Shown here piece by piece: positions 31,612 through 38,655 of a stretch of 64,000 bases of DNA. Positions within the stretch are counted from its first letter, which is position 1; each line of letters opens with the position of its first letter. The notes under the pieces are model-generated. The model was not told the DNA's origin, did not search any database, and saw nothing but the letters and a program-made list of their open reading frames with translations. The DNA comes from an uncultured Oscillospiraceae bacterium (GTDB taxonomy: Bacteria > Bacillota > Clostridia > Oscillospirales > Ruminococcaceae): assembly GCA_934481355.1 (NCBI GenBank), contig CAKSPH010000008.1:1-64000 (forward strand). The letters are read 5' to 3'. A program made the translations under genes and the position numbers.

Positions 31612-31947
31612 ATGTCTCTTTACAAGCCCGGCAGACCTACCGAGGTCAAGCCCCTTGACCCCTCCAATACCCGCAAGGTTCCCTCGGCAAAGGGCGAATA
31701 CCGCATTATCAATTCCAACACCCGTGAGATCGTTTATGTCGGCGTCAGCAAGGATCTCAACCGCCGTATGCACGATCACATCAGATCCGGCAAGCTGAGC
31801 GGCGACAATTCCATTTTTGCCTACAAGCAGGCGGACGGCAGGGCTTCTCAGGCGCGCATCAACGACCACGAGCGCTCCAAAATCGAGCAGCACAAGCCGG
31901 AGCTGAATCAGCGCGCAGGCGGCGCCGGCAGACCCTACAAGCGCTGA
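31612..31947 (+). CDS. GIY-YIG domain protein
   Basis: The 111-residue protein has KGEYRIINSNTREIVYVGVS (GIY-like and YIG-like strands), then DLNRRMHDHIRSG with the conserved arginine and histidine, and a late KIEQHKPELNQRAGG in the place of the catalytic glutamate and substrate asparagine. This is the GIY-YIG nuclease core with little else, so DNA or RNA cleavage is plausible. It starts after GAAAGGAGTTCAAT and shares a transcript with ORF L behind P2 copy 5. It could be a nuclease effector of the regulon. Confidence 0.8.
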   Translation: MSLYKPGRPTEVKPLDPSNTRKVPSAKGEYRIINSNTREIVYVGVSKDLNRRMHDHIRSGKLSGDNSIFAYKQADGRASQARINDHERSKIEQHKPELNQRAGGAGRPYKR

Positions 31948-31955
31948 ATAAGGTA

Positions 31956-32080
31956 TTGACTTTCGGTCGATTTTGTGCTAAAATAAATATATAAGGGTGG
32001 TATATATGAACTGTTGTAAATGTTTTTTAAAAATTCAAATCCCGGTTTGCCGCATAGCCATGCGGGCTCGTGGGTTTGCA
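31956..32080 (+). promoter_or_regulatory. CRISPR leader 4 with P1 promoter and 26-codon ORF
   Basis: TTGACT (31956), 17 bases, TAAAAT (31979) with TGTGC. ATG 32006 opens the 26-codon frame MNCCKCFLKIQI..., ended by TGA 32084-32086 in the first repeat. Confidence 0.75.
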
Positions 32081-32263
32081 GTCTGAACCACCCCCTCACC
32101 GCGAGGTGATTGAAACTCACTTTCCGCCAAGCCCCCTCAGAATTCTGTCTATTTCAGTCTGAACCACCCCCTCACCGCGAGGTGATTGAAACTTATATAA
32201 AAGTAAACTTGGTAAAAATGACATTAAGTCTGAACCACCCCCTCACCGCGAGGCGCTTGAACA
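32081..32263 (+). CRISPR. CRISPR array 4, three repeats and two spacers
   Basis: Repeats lie at 32081, 32157 and 32228 with a GCGA tetraloop version of the stem (TCACC-GCGA-GGTGA). Spacers are 40 and 35 bases. The last repeat is degenerate (GGCGCTTGAACA). Confidence 0.95.
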
Positions 32264-32268
32264 GAAAA

Positions 32269-32300
32269 TCCCGATATCCGAAAGGATACCGGGATTTTTT
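32269..32300 (+). terminator. Terminator of CRISPR array 4
   Basis: Arms CCCGATATCC and GGATACCGGG around GAAA, followed by ATTTTTT. Confidence 0.85.
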
Positions 32301-32308
32301 CTATAAAA

Positions 32309-32349
32309 AACTTAAAAATCGCAGGGGAACTGGTATATATAGTGAAAGG
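32309..32349 (+). promoter_or_regulatory. P2 motif copy 6, upstream of the CARF/sigma operon
   Basis: AACTTAAAA at 32309 and GGTATATATAGTGAAAGG at 32332. It lies 126 bases before the CARF-HEPN gene, so the operon that encodes the sigma factor could be autoregulated. Confidence 0.65.
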
Positions 32350-32354
32350 CAAAG

Positions 32355-32405
32355 ATGTCATCCGGAAGTTCAACGGCTCTAAAAAACGTGTTGACACTTG
32401 TCTGA
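32355..32405 (+). CDS. Micro-ORF M, 16 residues
   Basis: It opens six bases after P2 copy 6 with an AAAGG site. The peptide MSSGSSTALKNVLTLV ends inside the P1 promoter of the next gene. Possibly fortuitous. Confidence 0.25.
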   Translation: MSSGSSTALKNVLTLV

Positions 32406-32419
32406 TTTTGTGGTAAAAT
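32391..32419 (+). promoter_or_regulatory. P1 promoter of the CARF/sigma operon
   Basis: TTGACA, 17 bases, TAAAAT with TGTGG; the same class as the leaders and the cas promoter, so basal expression would match them. Confidence 0.8.
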
Positions 32420-32474
32420 CAATTCAGAGTGGCATGACGTCAGCAGTACTTCATGCGGCAGAAAGGAATACCAG

Positions 32475-33965
32475 ATGAAGAACATTCTCATTTCCTGCAT
32501 AAGCAAATTCGACAGAAATAAACTTGATCAGGGCGCATATACCTACCAGAACCACGATCTTACAGTCACCGCATTCCAGACCAACGAAGCCTGCCTGAAA
32601 TACCTGCTGAGCAGGTTGGGCGCAGACAATAAGCTTGACGTACATATCCGCGTGCAGAGCAACGACGTAGCCGCTCCCGGGGATTTTACAATGGAGTACC
32701 TCAACGGCGAGATAGGCCGTTTCTGCGGGGAAAACGGATTTACAGTCCCGCAGTACTTTGATGTGTTCCTCGGCGAGGACGAGCAGTACCACAGGTTCGA
32801 CAGGGTGCTAAGCGAGATATCTAAGGAGGTCCAGCGAATTGCCGCAGACGACCCTGATATCACGATTCATCTCGATATGGCGGGCGGAAAGCGTGATAAC
32901 TTCATCTTCATTCAGCTTCTGACGAAGCTGCTGTCCTATTACGGCTACTCGATACACGCTTATTACGCTGACGCAGATTTCAGAACAAAAAGCGGCACTA
33001 TCGTGAATACGGACCGCTCATTTCAGCATATGGAAGTGCTGGACGCAGTGAACGATTTCGTACAGCACGGCTCCGCTACTGCGCTGAGAGCGGCGTTCAG
33101 CAAAGTAGAAAGTCCGTCGGTCAAAGCGCTGCTGAAAACCATGGAGGAATTCAGCGATTCTATCCAGCTTTGTGCAACGGATCTTTCAAATAAGCTGAAA
33201 CAGCTCGATCAGCAGCTTGAACAGGTCGAGAAATATGTCGAGGACGACAGCAACGGTCTGTTCATGATAAAGGCGATGATACCGCTGATACGCAGCAAGT
33301 TCCATATCTCGCATGATTCCGGCAGCCGCGGTATTATAGGTATCGTCCGCTGGTGCCTTGAAAACGGACTGGTTCAGCAGGCGCTCACCATCTACAATGA
33401 GAATATCGCAGATATCATCTATTATGAGAAGCTGATCTCAATAGATATGAAGGTGCATGGCACTGAGATAAACCGCATGATGAAGGACCGCCACCCGTCA
33501 GAGGAAAATAATACGCGTCTGCTTTATATCCTCGGAAAAACGTTTGACAATATGTTCGATTCGCCGGACGAGGCCGACAAGGAACTATGCTCAACGCTCG
33601 GCAGATACAGGAAGAAATCCAAGGAGCGCACCGACAGGTACGGTAACCGGAAATACAACAACTATGAGTGGACGATCGCCGCTATCTTTTTCGATGAGAA
33701 GTACCTTCCTGACGGAGTAAGGCTGAATGTCCCGTCAGAGTTAATGCAGCGCATATTCAGCGACAGCAGGTTTGCGGTTTGCGCAAGGAACCGTGTGAAT
33801 CACGCTTCAAACATGGACACCTATGAGAATCTTATCATTTCGCTGTTCAATGAGAAGCGATATCCGTTTTCGTCTTACCCGAATACGTTTACCCCTAAGA
33901 ATGTGACCAAGGATATGAAGCGTGCGCTTGATAATCTCGAAAAAGCGCTTAATGGAAAGGAATGA
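32475..33965 (+). CDS. CARF-HEPN ribonuclease, Csx1/Csm6-like
   Basis: The 496-residue protein has an N-terminal CARF domain (MKNILISCISKFDRNK, then ITIHLDMAGGKRDNFIFIQL near residue 140) that should bind cyclic oligoadenylate. A helical region follows, and the C-terminal HEPN domain carries the R-x4-H active site in RNRVNH (R438 to H443). Proteins of this class become RNases when Cas10 supplies the ligand, causing dormancy or death. It begins the three-gene operon behind P2 copy 6 and a P1 promoter, with an AGAAAGG site before the ATG. The next gene's ATG at 33962 overlaps its stop. Confidence 0.88.
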   Translation: MKNILISCISKFDRNKLDQGAYTYQNHDLTVTAFQTNEACLKYLLSRLGADNKLDVHIRVQSNDVAAPGDFTMEYLNGEIGRFCGENGFTVPQYFDVFLGEDEQYHRFDRVLSEISKEVQRIAADDPDITIHLDMAGGKRDNFIFIQLLTKLLSYYGYSIHAYYADADFRTKSGTIVNTDRSFQHMEVLDAVNDFVQHGSATALRAAFSKVESPSVKALLKTMEEFSDSIQLCATDLSNKLKQLDQQLEQVEKYVEDDSNGLFMIKAMIPLIRSKFHISHDSGSRGIIGIVRWCLENGLVQQALTIYNENIADIIYYEKLISIDMKVHGTEINRMMKDRHPSEENNTRLLYILGKTFDNMFDSPDEADKELCSTLGRYRKKSKERTDRYGNRKYNNYEWTIAAIFFDEKYLPDGVRLNVPSELMQRIFSDSRFAVCARNRVNHASNMDTYENLIISLFNEKRYPFSSYPNTFTPKNVTKDMKRALDNLEKALNGKE

Positions 33966-33970
33966 TATTT

Positions 33971-34609
33971 ATGAAGCATTTTATTACTACGATAAGCCTT
34001 GCAAAGGATCTGAAAACTACGATATATAAAAACGCTGAAAGCGTTGAATTCCTTGAAACTGACCGGGAATATTCCAATCCAATACTTGTTCCGATACAGA
34101 ATCTATCGGAGAGCGGTGAGAAAATCAAAGTGACCGTGATCCTCACCAGCAAGACCAGTCCGTTTGTAAAGCAGAATTACGAGCATTTCGTGGGTGAACT
34201 CAACAGACTGCGCGATGAGATAGGCTTTGATTACGGTGAGATAAACGTCATAGAAGCAAGCTATGACGAGTCCTCCTCCAAGCACTTGAAGCTTTTTGAG
34301 AGCATAATAAACAGTATCGGAAGCGATGAGCTTATCATCGCCGACATCACTTACGGCAACAAGCCAACTTCGATGGCGCTCCAGCTTGCACTGACATACT
34401 CGTACCTTTACGGCGACAACACCGCTGTAAAGGCGCTGGTTTACGGTGAGTACAACCACGATACCAACTGTTCAAATATTTTCGATGTTTCCGCGCTGTT
34501 TTACATCAACAATATTATGGGCAGGATCTCTTACGCAAAGCCCAGGGATCCCCTTGCATTCATCAGACCGCTTCTGAACCACGGAGAGGACGGCGATAAG
34601 AATGAGTAA
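33971..34609 (+). CDS. CARF-only protein, candidate sensor for the sigma factor
   Basis: The 212-residue protein starts at ATG 33971, ten bases after GGAAAGG; ATG 33962 is too close to that site. It starts HFITTISLAKDLKTTIY and has DELIIADITYGNKPTSMALQ near residue 120, a CARF-type ligand loop, followed by YLYGDNTAVKALVYGEY. No HEPN, nuclease, protease or HTH domain follows: the protein is a bare CARF domain. Its last codons overlap the sigma-like gene by eight bases, implying coupled translation and a stable ratio. A sensor or anti-sigma role is inference; a ring nuclease is an alternative. Confidence 0.75.
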   Translation: MKHFITTISLAKDLKTTIYKNAESVEFLETDREYSNPILVPIQNLSESGEKIKVTVILTSKTSPFVKQNYEHFVGELNRLRDEIGFDYGEINVIEASYDESSSKHLKLFESIINSIGSDELIIADITYGNKPTSMALQLALTYSYLYGDNTAVKALVYGEYNHDTNCSNIFDVSALFYINNIMGRISYAKPRDPLAFIRPLLNHGEDGDKNE

Positions 34610-35528
34610 CGTTCAGACTATCAACCATCTGGCGAAATATATTGTTGAAAAATGCGGCAATAATATAGACGTGGCTGGTAAAAAAGCCAAGCGTGAATTC
34701 GATCAGCTGTATATTAATATTATTTCAGAAGTGGCCATAACTTTCCGCAACAATCCGGATTTTTATTACTTTGAAGATGCAATAACTGACACATTCTTGA
34801 AAGTGTTTGAAAAATACGATCCGCAGTATGATTTCTGGAACTTCTTTGTCAGCTCGCTCAGGAAAAAGGCTATATCCCGTATAGAAAAGCGTAATCGTGA
34901 GAGATACGAAAAGTCCCATAGCAACGACGAAGAAAAATGCATACAGAACGTCAGAAAAATAGAATACAGCTTAGACGAAGCAATATCCGGTGATACTGAA
35001 GGTCTGACTGTTAAAGATTCCGTAGAAGATACGACTGATCAGACAGACAGGGTGATTAATGATGTCGCATATGAGGTGTTCTATCTTGCTCTGGTCGATT
35101 ACTGCCTCGGGCGGAAAGCTGTTTATTCAAAGAAAAAGACGTTCAACTACACGCCTCTGTTTTTTACCGATAAGGTGGCTTTTGATATCTTCGCCGAACG
35201 CGATGGTAAGATGATAGGTCTTATCAGGCGCAACAATATCAAATTCAACGAGGCGTCCGACATTGACTTTCTGAATACGTTCGTTAACAAGCACTGCGAT
35301 GAGCTTTCCGACGCAGACGGGGCAGATTATCTTCCGCTTTCGCTTTTCACAGGAAAGGAAAAGGACGCCGACAAGCCCTGTCGTACAAAGGGGAAGCTTC
35401 CGTATGCGGTTATAGAAAAATACCTTGAATCTGCATTTGGTAAGCATGTTTCAGATTCCGCCGTGAAGCAAAAAAAGGACGAATTTGACGCTGCTTGTAA
35501 GTCTGTTGGAGAAAGATGGGTATTATAA
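34602..35528 (+). CDS. Sigma-70-like factor in a type III CRISPR operon
   Basis: The 308-residue protein has a sigma region 2 signature at about residues 57-100: FEDAITDTFLKVFEKYDP, then WNFFVSSLRKKAISRIEKRN, matching the helices that bind core polymerase and the -10 element. YSLDEAISGDTEGLTVKDS at 122-140 resembles the linker that follows region 3 in primary-type sigma factors. The C-terminal 130 residues are unusual; a helix-turn-helix-like SDSAVKQKKDEFDAA near 285 may replace region 4. It is AT-richer than the cas genes. The overlap with the CARF gene and the presence of a non-standard promoter motif nearby suggest that it reads P2. Not previously recognised by me in this combination. Confidence 0.72.
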   Translation: MSNVQTINHLAKYIVEKCGNNIDVAGKKAKREFDQLYINIISEVAITFRNNPDFYYFEDAITDTFLKVFEKYDPQYDFWNFFVSSLRKKAISRIEKRNRERYEKSHSNDEEKCIQNVRKIEYSLDEAISGDTEGLTVKDSVEDTTDQTDRVINDVAYEVFYLALVDYCLGRKAVYSKKKTFNYTPLFFTDKVAFDIFAERDGKMIGLIRRNNIKFNEASDIDFLNTFVNKHCDELSDADGADYLPLSLFTGKEKDADKPCRTKGKLPYAVIEKYLESAFGKHVSDSAVKQKKDEFDAACKSVGERWVL

Positions 35529-35541
35529 GTACATAATAGCA

Positions 35542-35715
35542 TTATTGTCCTTTTAAATATCGGATAATATTTTCTCTTACTATTCTCCACTGTTTTCCCA
35601 CCCTGAACGCCTTAATCTCATCGCTCTGCACCAATCGCAGAGCGGTGTTTTTTCCTATGTGCAGAAGCTCCTGCAATTCTTTAAGAGTTAAAATATCTTT
35701 AGTATTATTTAGCAT
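35542..35715 (-). CDS. Excisionase-like helix-turn-helix protein
   Basis: The 57-residue protein starts with an AGGAG site and reads DILTLKELQELLHIGKNTAL, followed by VQSDEIKAFRVGKQWRIVRE. This is the MerR-like winged helix of the excisionase family (HTH_17). Such proteins bind element ends and direct excision. It is convergent with the sigma-like gene, separated by 13 bases, and is the best excisionase candidate for the element, although it is 10 kb from the integrase. Confidence 0.85.
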   Translation of the reverse strand: MLNNTKDILTLKELQELLHIGKNTALRLVQSDEIKAFRVGKQWRIVRENIIRYLKGQ

Positions 35716-35810
35716 TACAACACGCTCCTTTTTGGTTTATTTAATCCCATGTTCGCCCGCAAAGCCGCTCCACACAGAGGTATATTATACCGTTGTGAGG
35801 AGGTGATCCG

Positions 35811-35998
35811 ATGAAGGAATAAGCGCACAGACGCTCGCAGCGATAGCCGAAGCCAGCATACTGGTTATATCCGGAATAATCGGCTTAGCGACCGAGCGCC
35901 GCAAGGACGAGAAGCGCAGTCAGCTTCAGCAGAAAATCGACGACGCAGAACGTGAAATGAAACGTCTCGACAGCACGGACTTCCGGCTGAAGAAGTAA
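35811..35998 (+). pseudogene. Frameshifted small membrane protein
   Basis: A strong GAGGAGGTGATCC site precedes ATG 35811, but the frame stops at once (M-K-E-stop). Adding one A in the GGAAT run gives a 62-residue frame: MKEISAQTLAAIAEASILVI, then a glycine-rich membrane helix and a basic, charged tail ending DFRLKK. The single missing base indicates recent inactivation or a sequencing error. It is reminiscent of small phage or plasmid membrane proteins. Confidence 0.6.
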
Positions 35999-36041
35999 GT
36001 TTATTTCGGTTTATCCTGCACCCGATTTTCACAACAGAACA

Positions 36042-36085
36042 CAGCCCTGTTATCGTGATGAAAAATCACGGTGACGGGGCTTTTG
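36042..36085 (+). terminator. Terminator after the frameshifted small gene
   Basis: A long stem (AGCCCTGTTATCGTGAT with ATCACGGTGACGGGGCT) is followed by TTTTGTTTTG. Confidence 0.8.
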
Positions 36086-36131
36086 TTTTGCTCACAAACC
36101 GCATAACTGAGCCACACAGGAGGTAACAGCA

Positions 36132-36416
36132 ATGTTCAGCAATCCAAGATACAGCACCAGAGGAATCAGTGAAACAGTCCCTATACTGACACAAATAATT
36201 CTCTGGAACTGCATCGACAACATGAAAACCGAAAAGGATTATCTTCAGGTTTTCAAACTCACGGCAAAGGACCATACCCAGCACGTCACGCACAGTCAGG
36301 AGGAACCCGCTTATGAATACACATTTGAGTTCCGGACTGACGAACCCATCACAGCAAAAATCTTCGTCATAGATGACGAAACTCACACCACCATGCTTTT
36401 GGCAGAAGAATATTGA
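36132..36416 (+). CDS. DUF960 family protein
   Basis: The 94-residue protein starts behind CAGGAGGTAACAGCA. FSNPRYSTRGISETVPILTQ, LWNCIDNM, DYLQVFKL, HSQEEPAYEYTF and the end HTTMLLAEEY are the conserved blocks of DUF960, a family common on plasmids, conjugative elements and phages of Firmicutes. Its function is unknown. It stands 12 bases before the amidoligase gene and probably shares its transcript. Confidence 0.85.
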   Translation: MFSNPRYSTRGISETVPILTQIILWNCIDNMKTEKDYLQVFKLTAKDHTQHVTHSQEEPAYEYTFEFRTDEPITAKIFVIDDETHTTMLLAEEY

Positions 36417-36428
36417 GGAGGACACACT

Positions 36429-37547
36429 ATGGACAACAACGAAACCACCCGCCCCGTCTGCAGCTGCTGCGGAGCAACAATCGAAACCGATGATTACTAC
36501 ACATTTGAAGGCAGCATTTTATGCGATGAATGCTACCACAGCGAGACAGTCGTTTGTGAGCACTGCGGCGACAGAATCTGGGCGGACGATAATGCAGGCA
36601 CTGATGGTATGCCGCTCTGCAATTCCTGCTACGACGATTACTACACGACCTGCGAATGCTGCGGGCGCATTATCCACCGTGATTACGCCAATTACGATGA
36701 TGACGATGATTACGCCTACTGCGACCGCTGCTACGAGGAACGTCAGAACAGCTCCATTCACGAGTACAGCTACAAGCCCGACCCGATATTTTACGGTGAC
36801 AGCAAGCGTTATTTCGGCGTGGAACTTGAAATCGACGAGGGCGGCAAAAACGGTGACAATGCTGATACGCTTCTGGGTATCGACAACCGGCTTGCGGAGC
36901 ATATCTACATCAAGTCCGACGGAAGCCTTTCGGACGGAATGGAAATCGTAACTTACCCTATGTCGCTCCGCTATCACAAGGACAAAATGCCTTGGGCGGA
37001 AATCATGCGTTCCGCAATCCGCATGGATTATCGCAGCCACAAAACCTCGACTTGCGGATTACATATTCACGTCAACAGAACAGCCTTCGGCAGTACCCGG
37101 GAAGCACAGGACGAGTGCATTTCCCGGGTGCTATATTTTGTAGAGCACCATTGGCTGGAGTTGCTGAAATTCAGCCGCAGGACAGAGTACCAGATGAACC
37201 GCTGGGCAGCGAGATATGGTTACAAGAACAGCCCTAAAGAAATACTGGAGGACGCTAAAAAGGGTTGCAATGGTCGCTATGCTTGCGTGAATATTACGAA
37301 TTATCATACGATAGAGTTTCGTATGTTCCGCGGCACGCTCAAGTACAACACGCTGATTGCAACGCTGGAACTCGTGGACAAGATTTGTGAGCTTGCAATA
37401 GACCTGACAGACAGCGAACTGAAATCAGTAAGCTGGTCTGACTTTGTAGGCTCACTGGACGACAGCACTGAACCGGAGCTGATAACCTATCTCAAGGAGC
37501 GCCAGCTCTACATAAATACACCGATAACGGCTGAGGAGGACGAATAA
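36429..37547 (+). CDS. Amidoligase-family protein with zinc-ribbon N-terminus
   Basis: Residues 1-105 contain repeated CxxC pairs (CSCCG, CDECY, CEHCG, CNSCY, CECCG, CDRCY), forming two or three zinc ribbons. The rest is amidoligase-like: YFGVELEIDEGG, SDGSLSDGMEIVTYPMS, TCGLHIHVNRTAFG and NYHTIEFRMFRGTL are the ATP-grasp-related COOH-NH2 ligase motifs with the conserved E, H and R residues. Such enzymes are predicted to join amine groups to peptides or cell-wall components. The class II glutamine amidotransferase two bases downstream could supply ammonia, so the pair is a probable functional unit. Substrate unknown. Confidence 0.85.
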   Translation: MDNNETTRPVCSCCGATIETDDYYTFEGSILCDECYHSETVVCEHCGDRIWADDNAGTDGMPLCNSCYDDYYTTCECCGRIIHRDYANYDDDDDYAYCDRCYEERQNSSIHEYSYKPDPIFYGDSKRYFGVELEIDEGGKNGDNADTLLGIDNRLAEHIYIKSDGSLSDGMEIVTYPMSLRYHKDKMPWAEIMRSAIRMDYRSHKTSTCGLHIHVNRTAFGSTREAQDECISRVLYFVEHHWLELLKFSRRTEYQMNRWAARYGYKNSPKEILEDAKKGCNGRYACVNITNYHTIEFRMFRGTLKYNTLIATLELVDKICELAIDLTDSELKSVSWSDFVGSLDDSTEPELITYLKERQLYINTPITAEEDE

Positions 37548-37549
37548 TT

Positions 37550-38533
37550 ATGTGTGCAATTTTCGGCTTGATAGATTACAATCACACTTTAAGCGCAAAA
37601 CAGCGTGAGAAACTGCTCCGTGTTCTTTCCGAAGAATGCGAGGAGCGAGGAACCGACGCAACTGGTTACGCCTTTAATCACAATGGCAAACTCTCAATTT
37701 ACAAGCGCCCTTATGCTGCTCACAAGGTACACCTTAAACTACACGAGGACAGCAATGTTATCATGGGACACACCAGAATGGCAACGCATGGCAACAAGCT
37801 TGACAACCGCAACAACCACCCGTTCCCCGGAATAGTGAACGGAACTCATTTTGCACTTGCGCACAACGGAGTGCTTCACAATGATGTGAGGTTACGCAAG
37901 CAGATGTCGCTTCCGAGCACGCCAGTCAAGACAGACAGCTACATTGCGGTACAGCTTTTGGAACAGCAGAAATCCCTTGACATACAGTCCATTTCTGAAA
38001 TGGCTGAGCTTGTCGAGGGTTCTTTTGTATTCACAGTTCTGGACGAGCATAATAACGTCTATTTCGTCAAGGGCGATAATCCGCTTGCACTCTATCATTA
38101 TGAAACCTGCGGGCTTTACATATATGCCAGCACGGAAGCAATACTTGACCGAGCACTTACACGCCTCGAAATTCTCAACATCGAGCACCAGAAAATCAAT
38201 ACGAGCTGTGGCGATATTCTGAAAATCGACAGCACAGGAGCAATGGAACAGGGAATGTTCGATACCACAAATCTGATGATGTACGACTATCGTTATTTCC
38301 GTCGTGATTGGTGGAATGTCCCGGAATCATGCGAAAGTGAACCGCAGGACGTGAAACAGTTGAAAGACTTCGCAAGCTCCATAGGTGTGTCCCGTGAGGA
38401 CATCGACCTGCTCCTGAGTTACGGCTATTTCGTTGAGGAAATCGAAGAAATGCTTTACCAGCCCGGAGTGATAGAGGAAGCGCTGTGCGAAATTCTGAAC
38501 GAGTGCGCATACGACTACTGCGGCGAGTTCTGA
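37550..38533 (+). CDS. Class II glutamine amidotransferase
   Basis: The 327-residue protein begins MCAIFGLIDYN, so Cys2 becomes the N-terminal nucleophile after methionine removal. MGHTRMATHGNK near 70, FPGIVNGTHFALAHNGVLHN near 92 and TDSYIAVQLLEQ near 125 are the glutaminase motifs. No synthetase domain follows; the C-terminal hundred residues are helical. It is the partner of the amidoligase gene (gap of two bases) and is likely to hydrolyse glutamine for that enzyme. GATase II with amidoligase is a pairing seen on plasmids and phages. Confidence 0.88.
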   Translation: MCAIFGLIDYNHTLSAKQREKLLRVLSEECEERGTDATGYAFNHNGKLSIYKRPYAAHKVHLKLHEDSNVIMGHTRMATHGNKLDNRNNHPFPGIVNGTHFALAHNGVLHNDVRLRKQMSLPSTPVKTDSYIAVQLLEQQKSLDIQSISEMAELVEGSFVFTVLDEHNNVYFVKGDNPLALYHYETCGLYIYASTEAILDRALTRLEILNIEHQKINTSCGDILKIDSTGAMEQGMFDTTNLMMYDYRYFRRDWWNVPESCESEPQDVKQLKDFASSIGVSREDIDLLLSYGYFVEEIEEMLYQPGVIEEALCEILNECAYDYCGEF

Positions 38534-38655
38534 GCGTTCGGAAATCTCACCCACATTGCGAACATATCCGGAAAGCGCCAAACGAACATTTGCGAACGCA
38601 GAATCAAGGTACTTTCCGGTTTCCGCAAAAGTATACTTTATCGAACGGAGGAATC

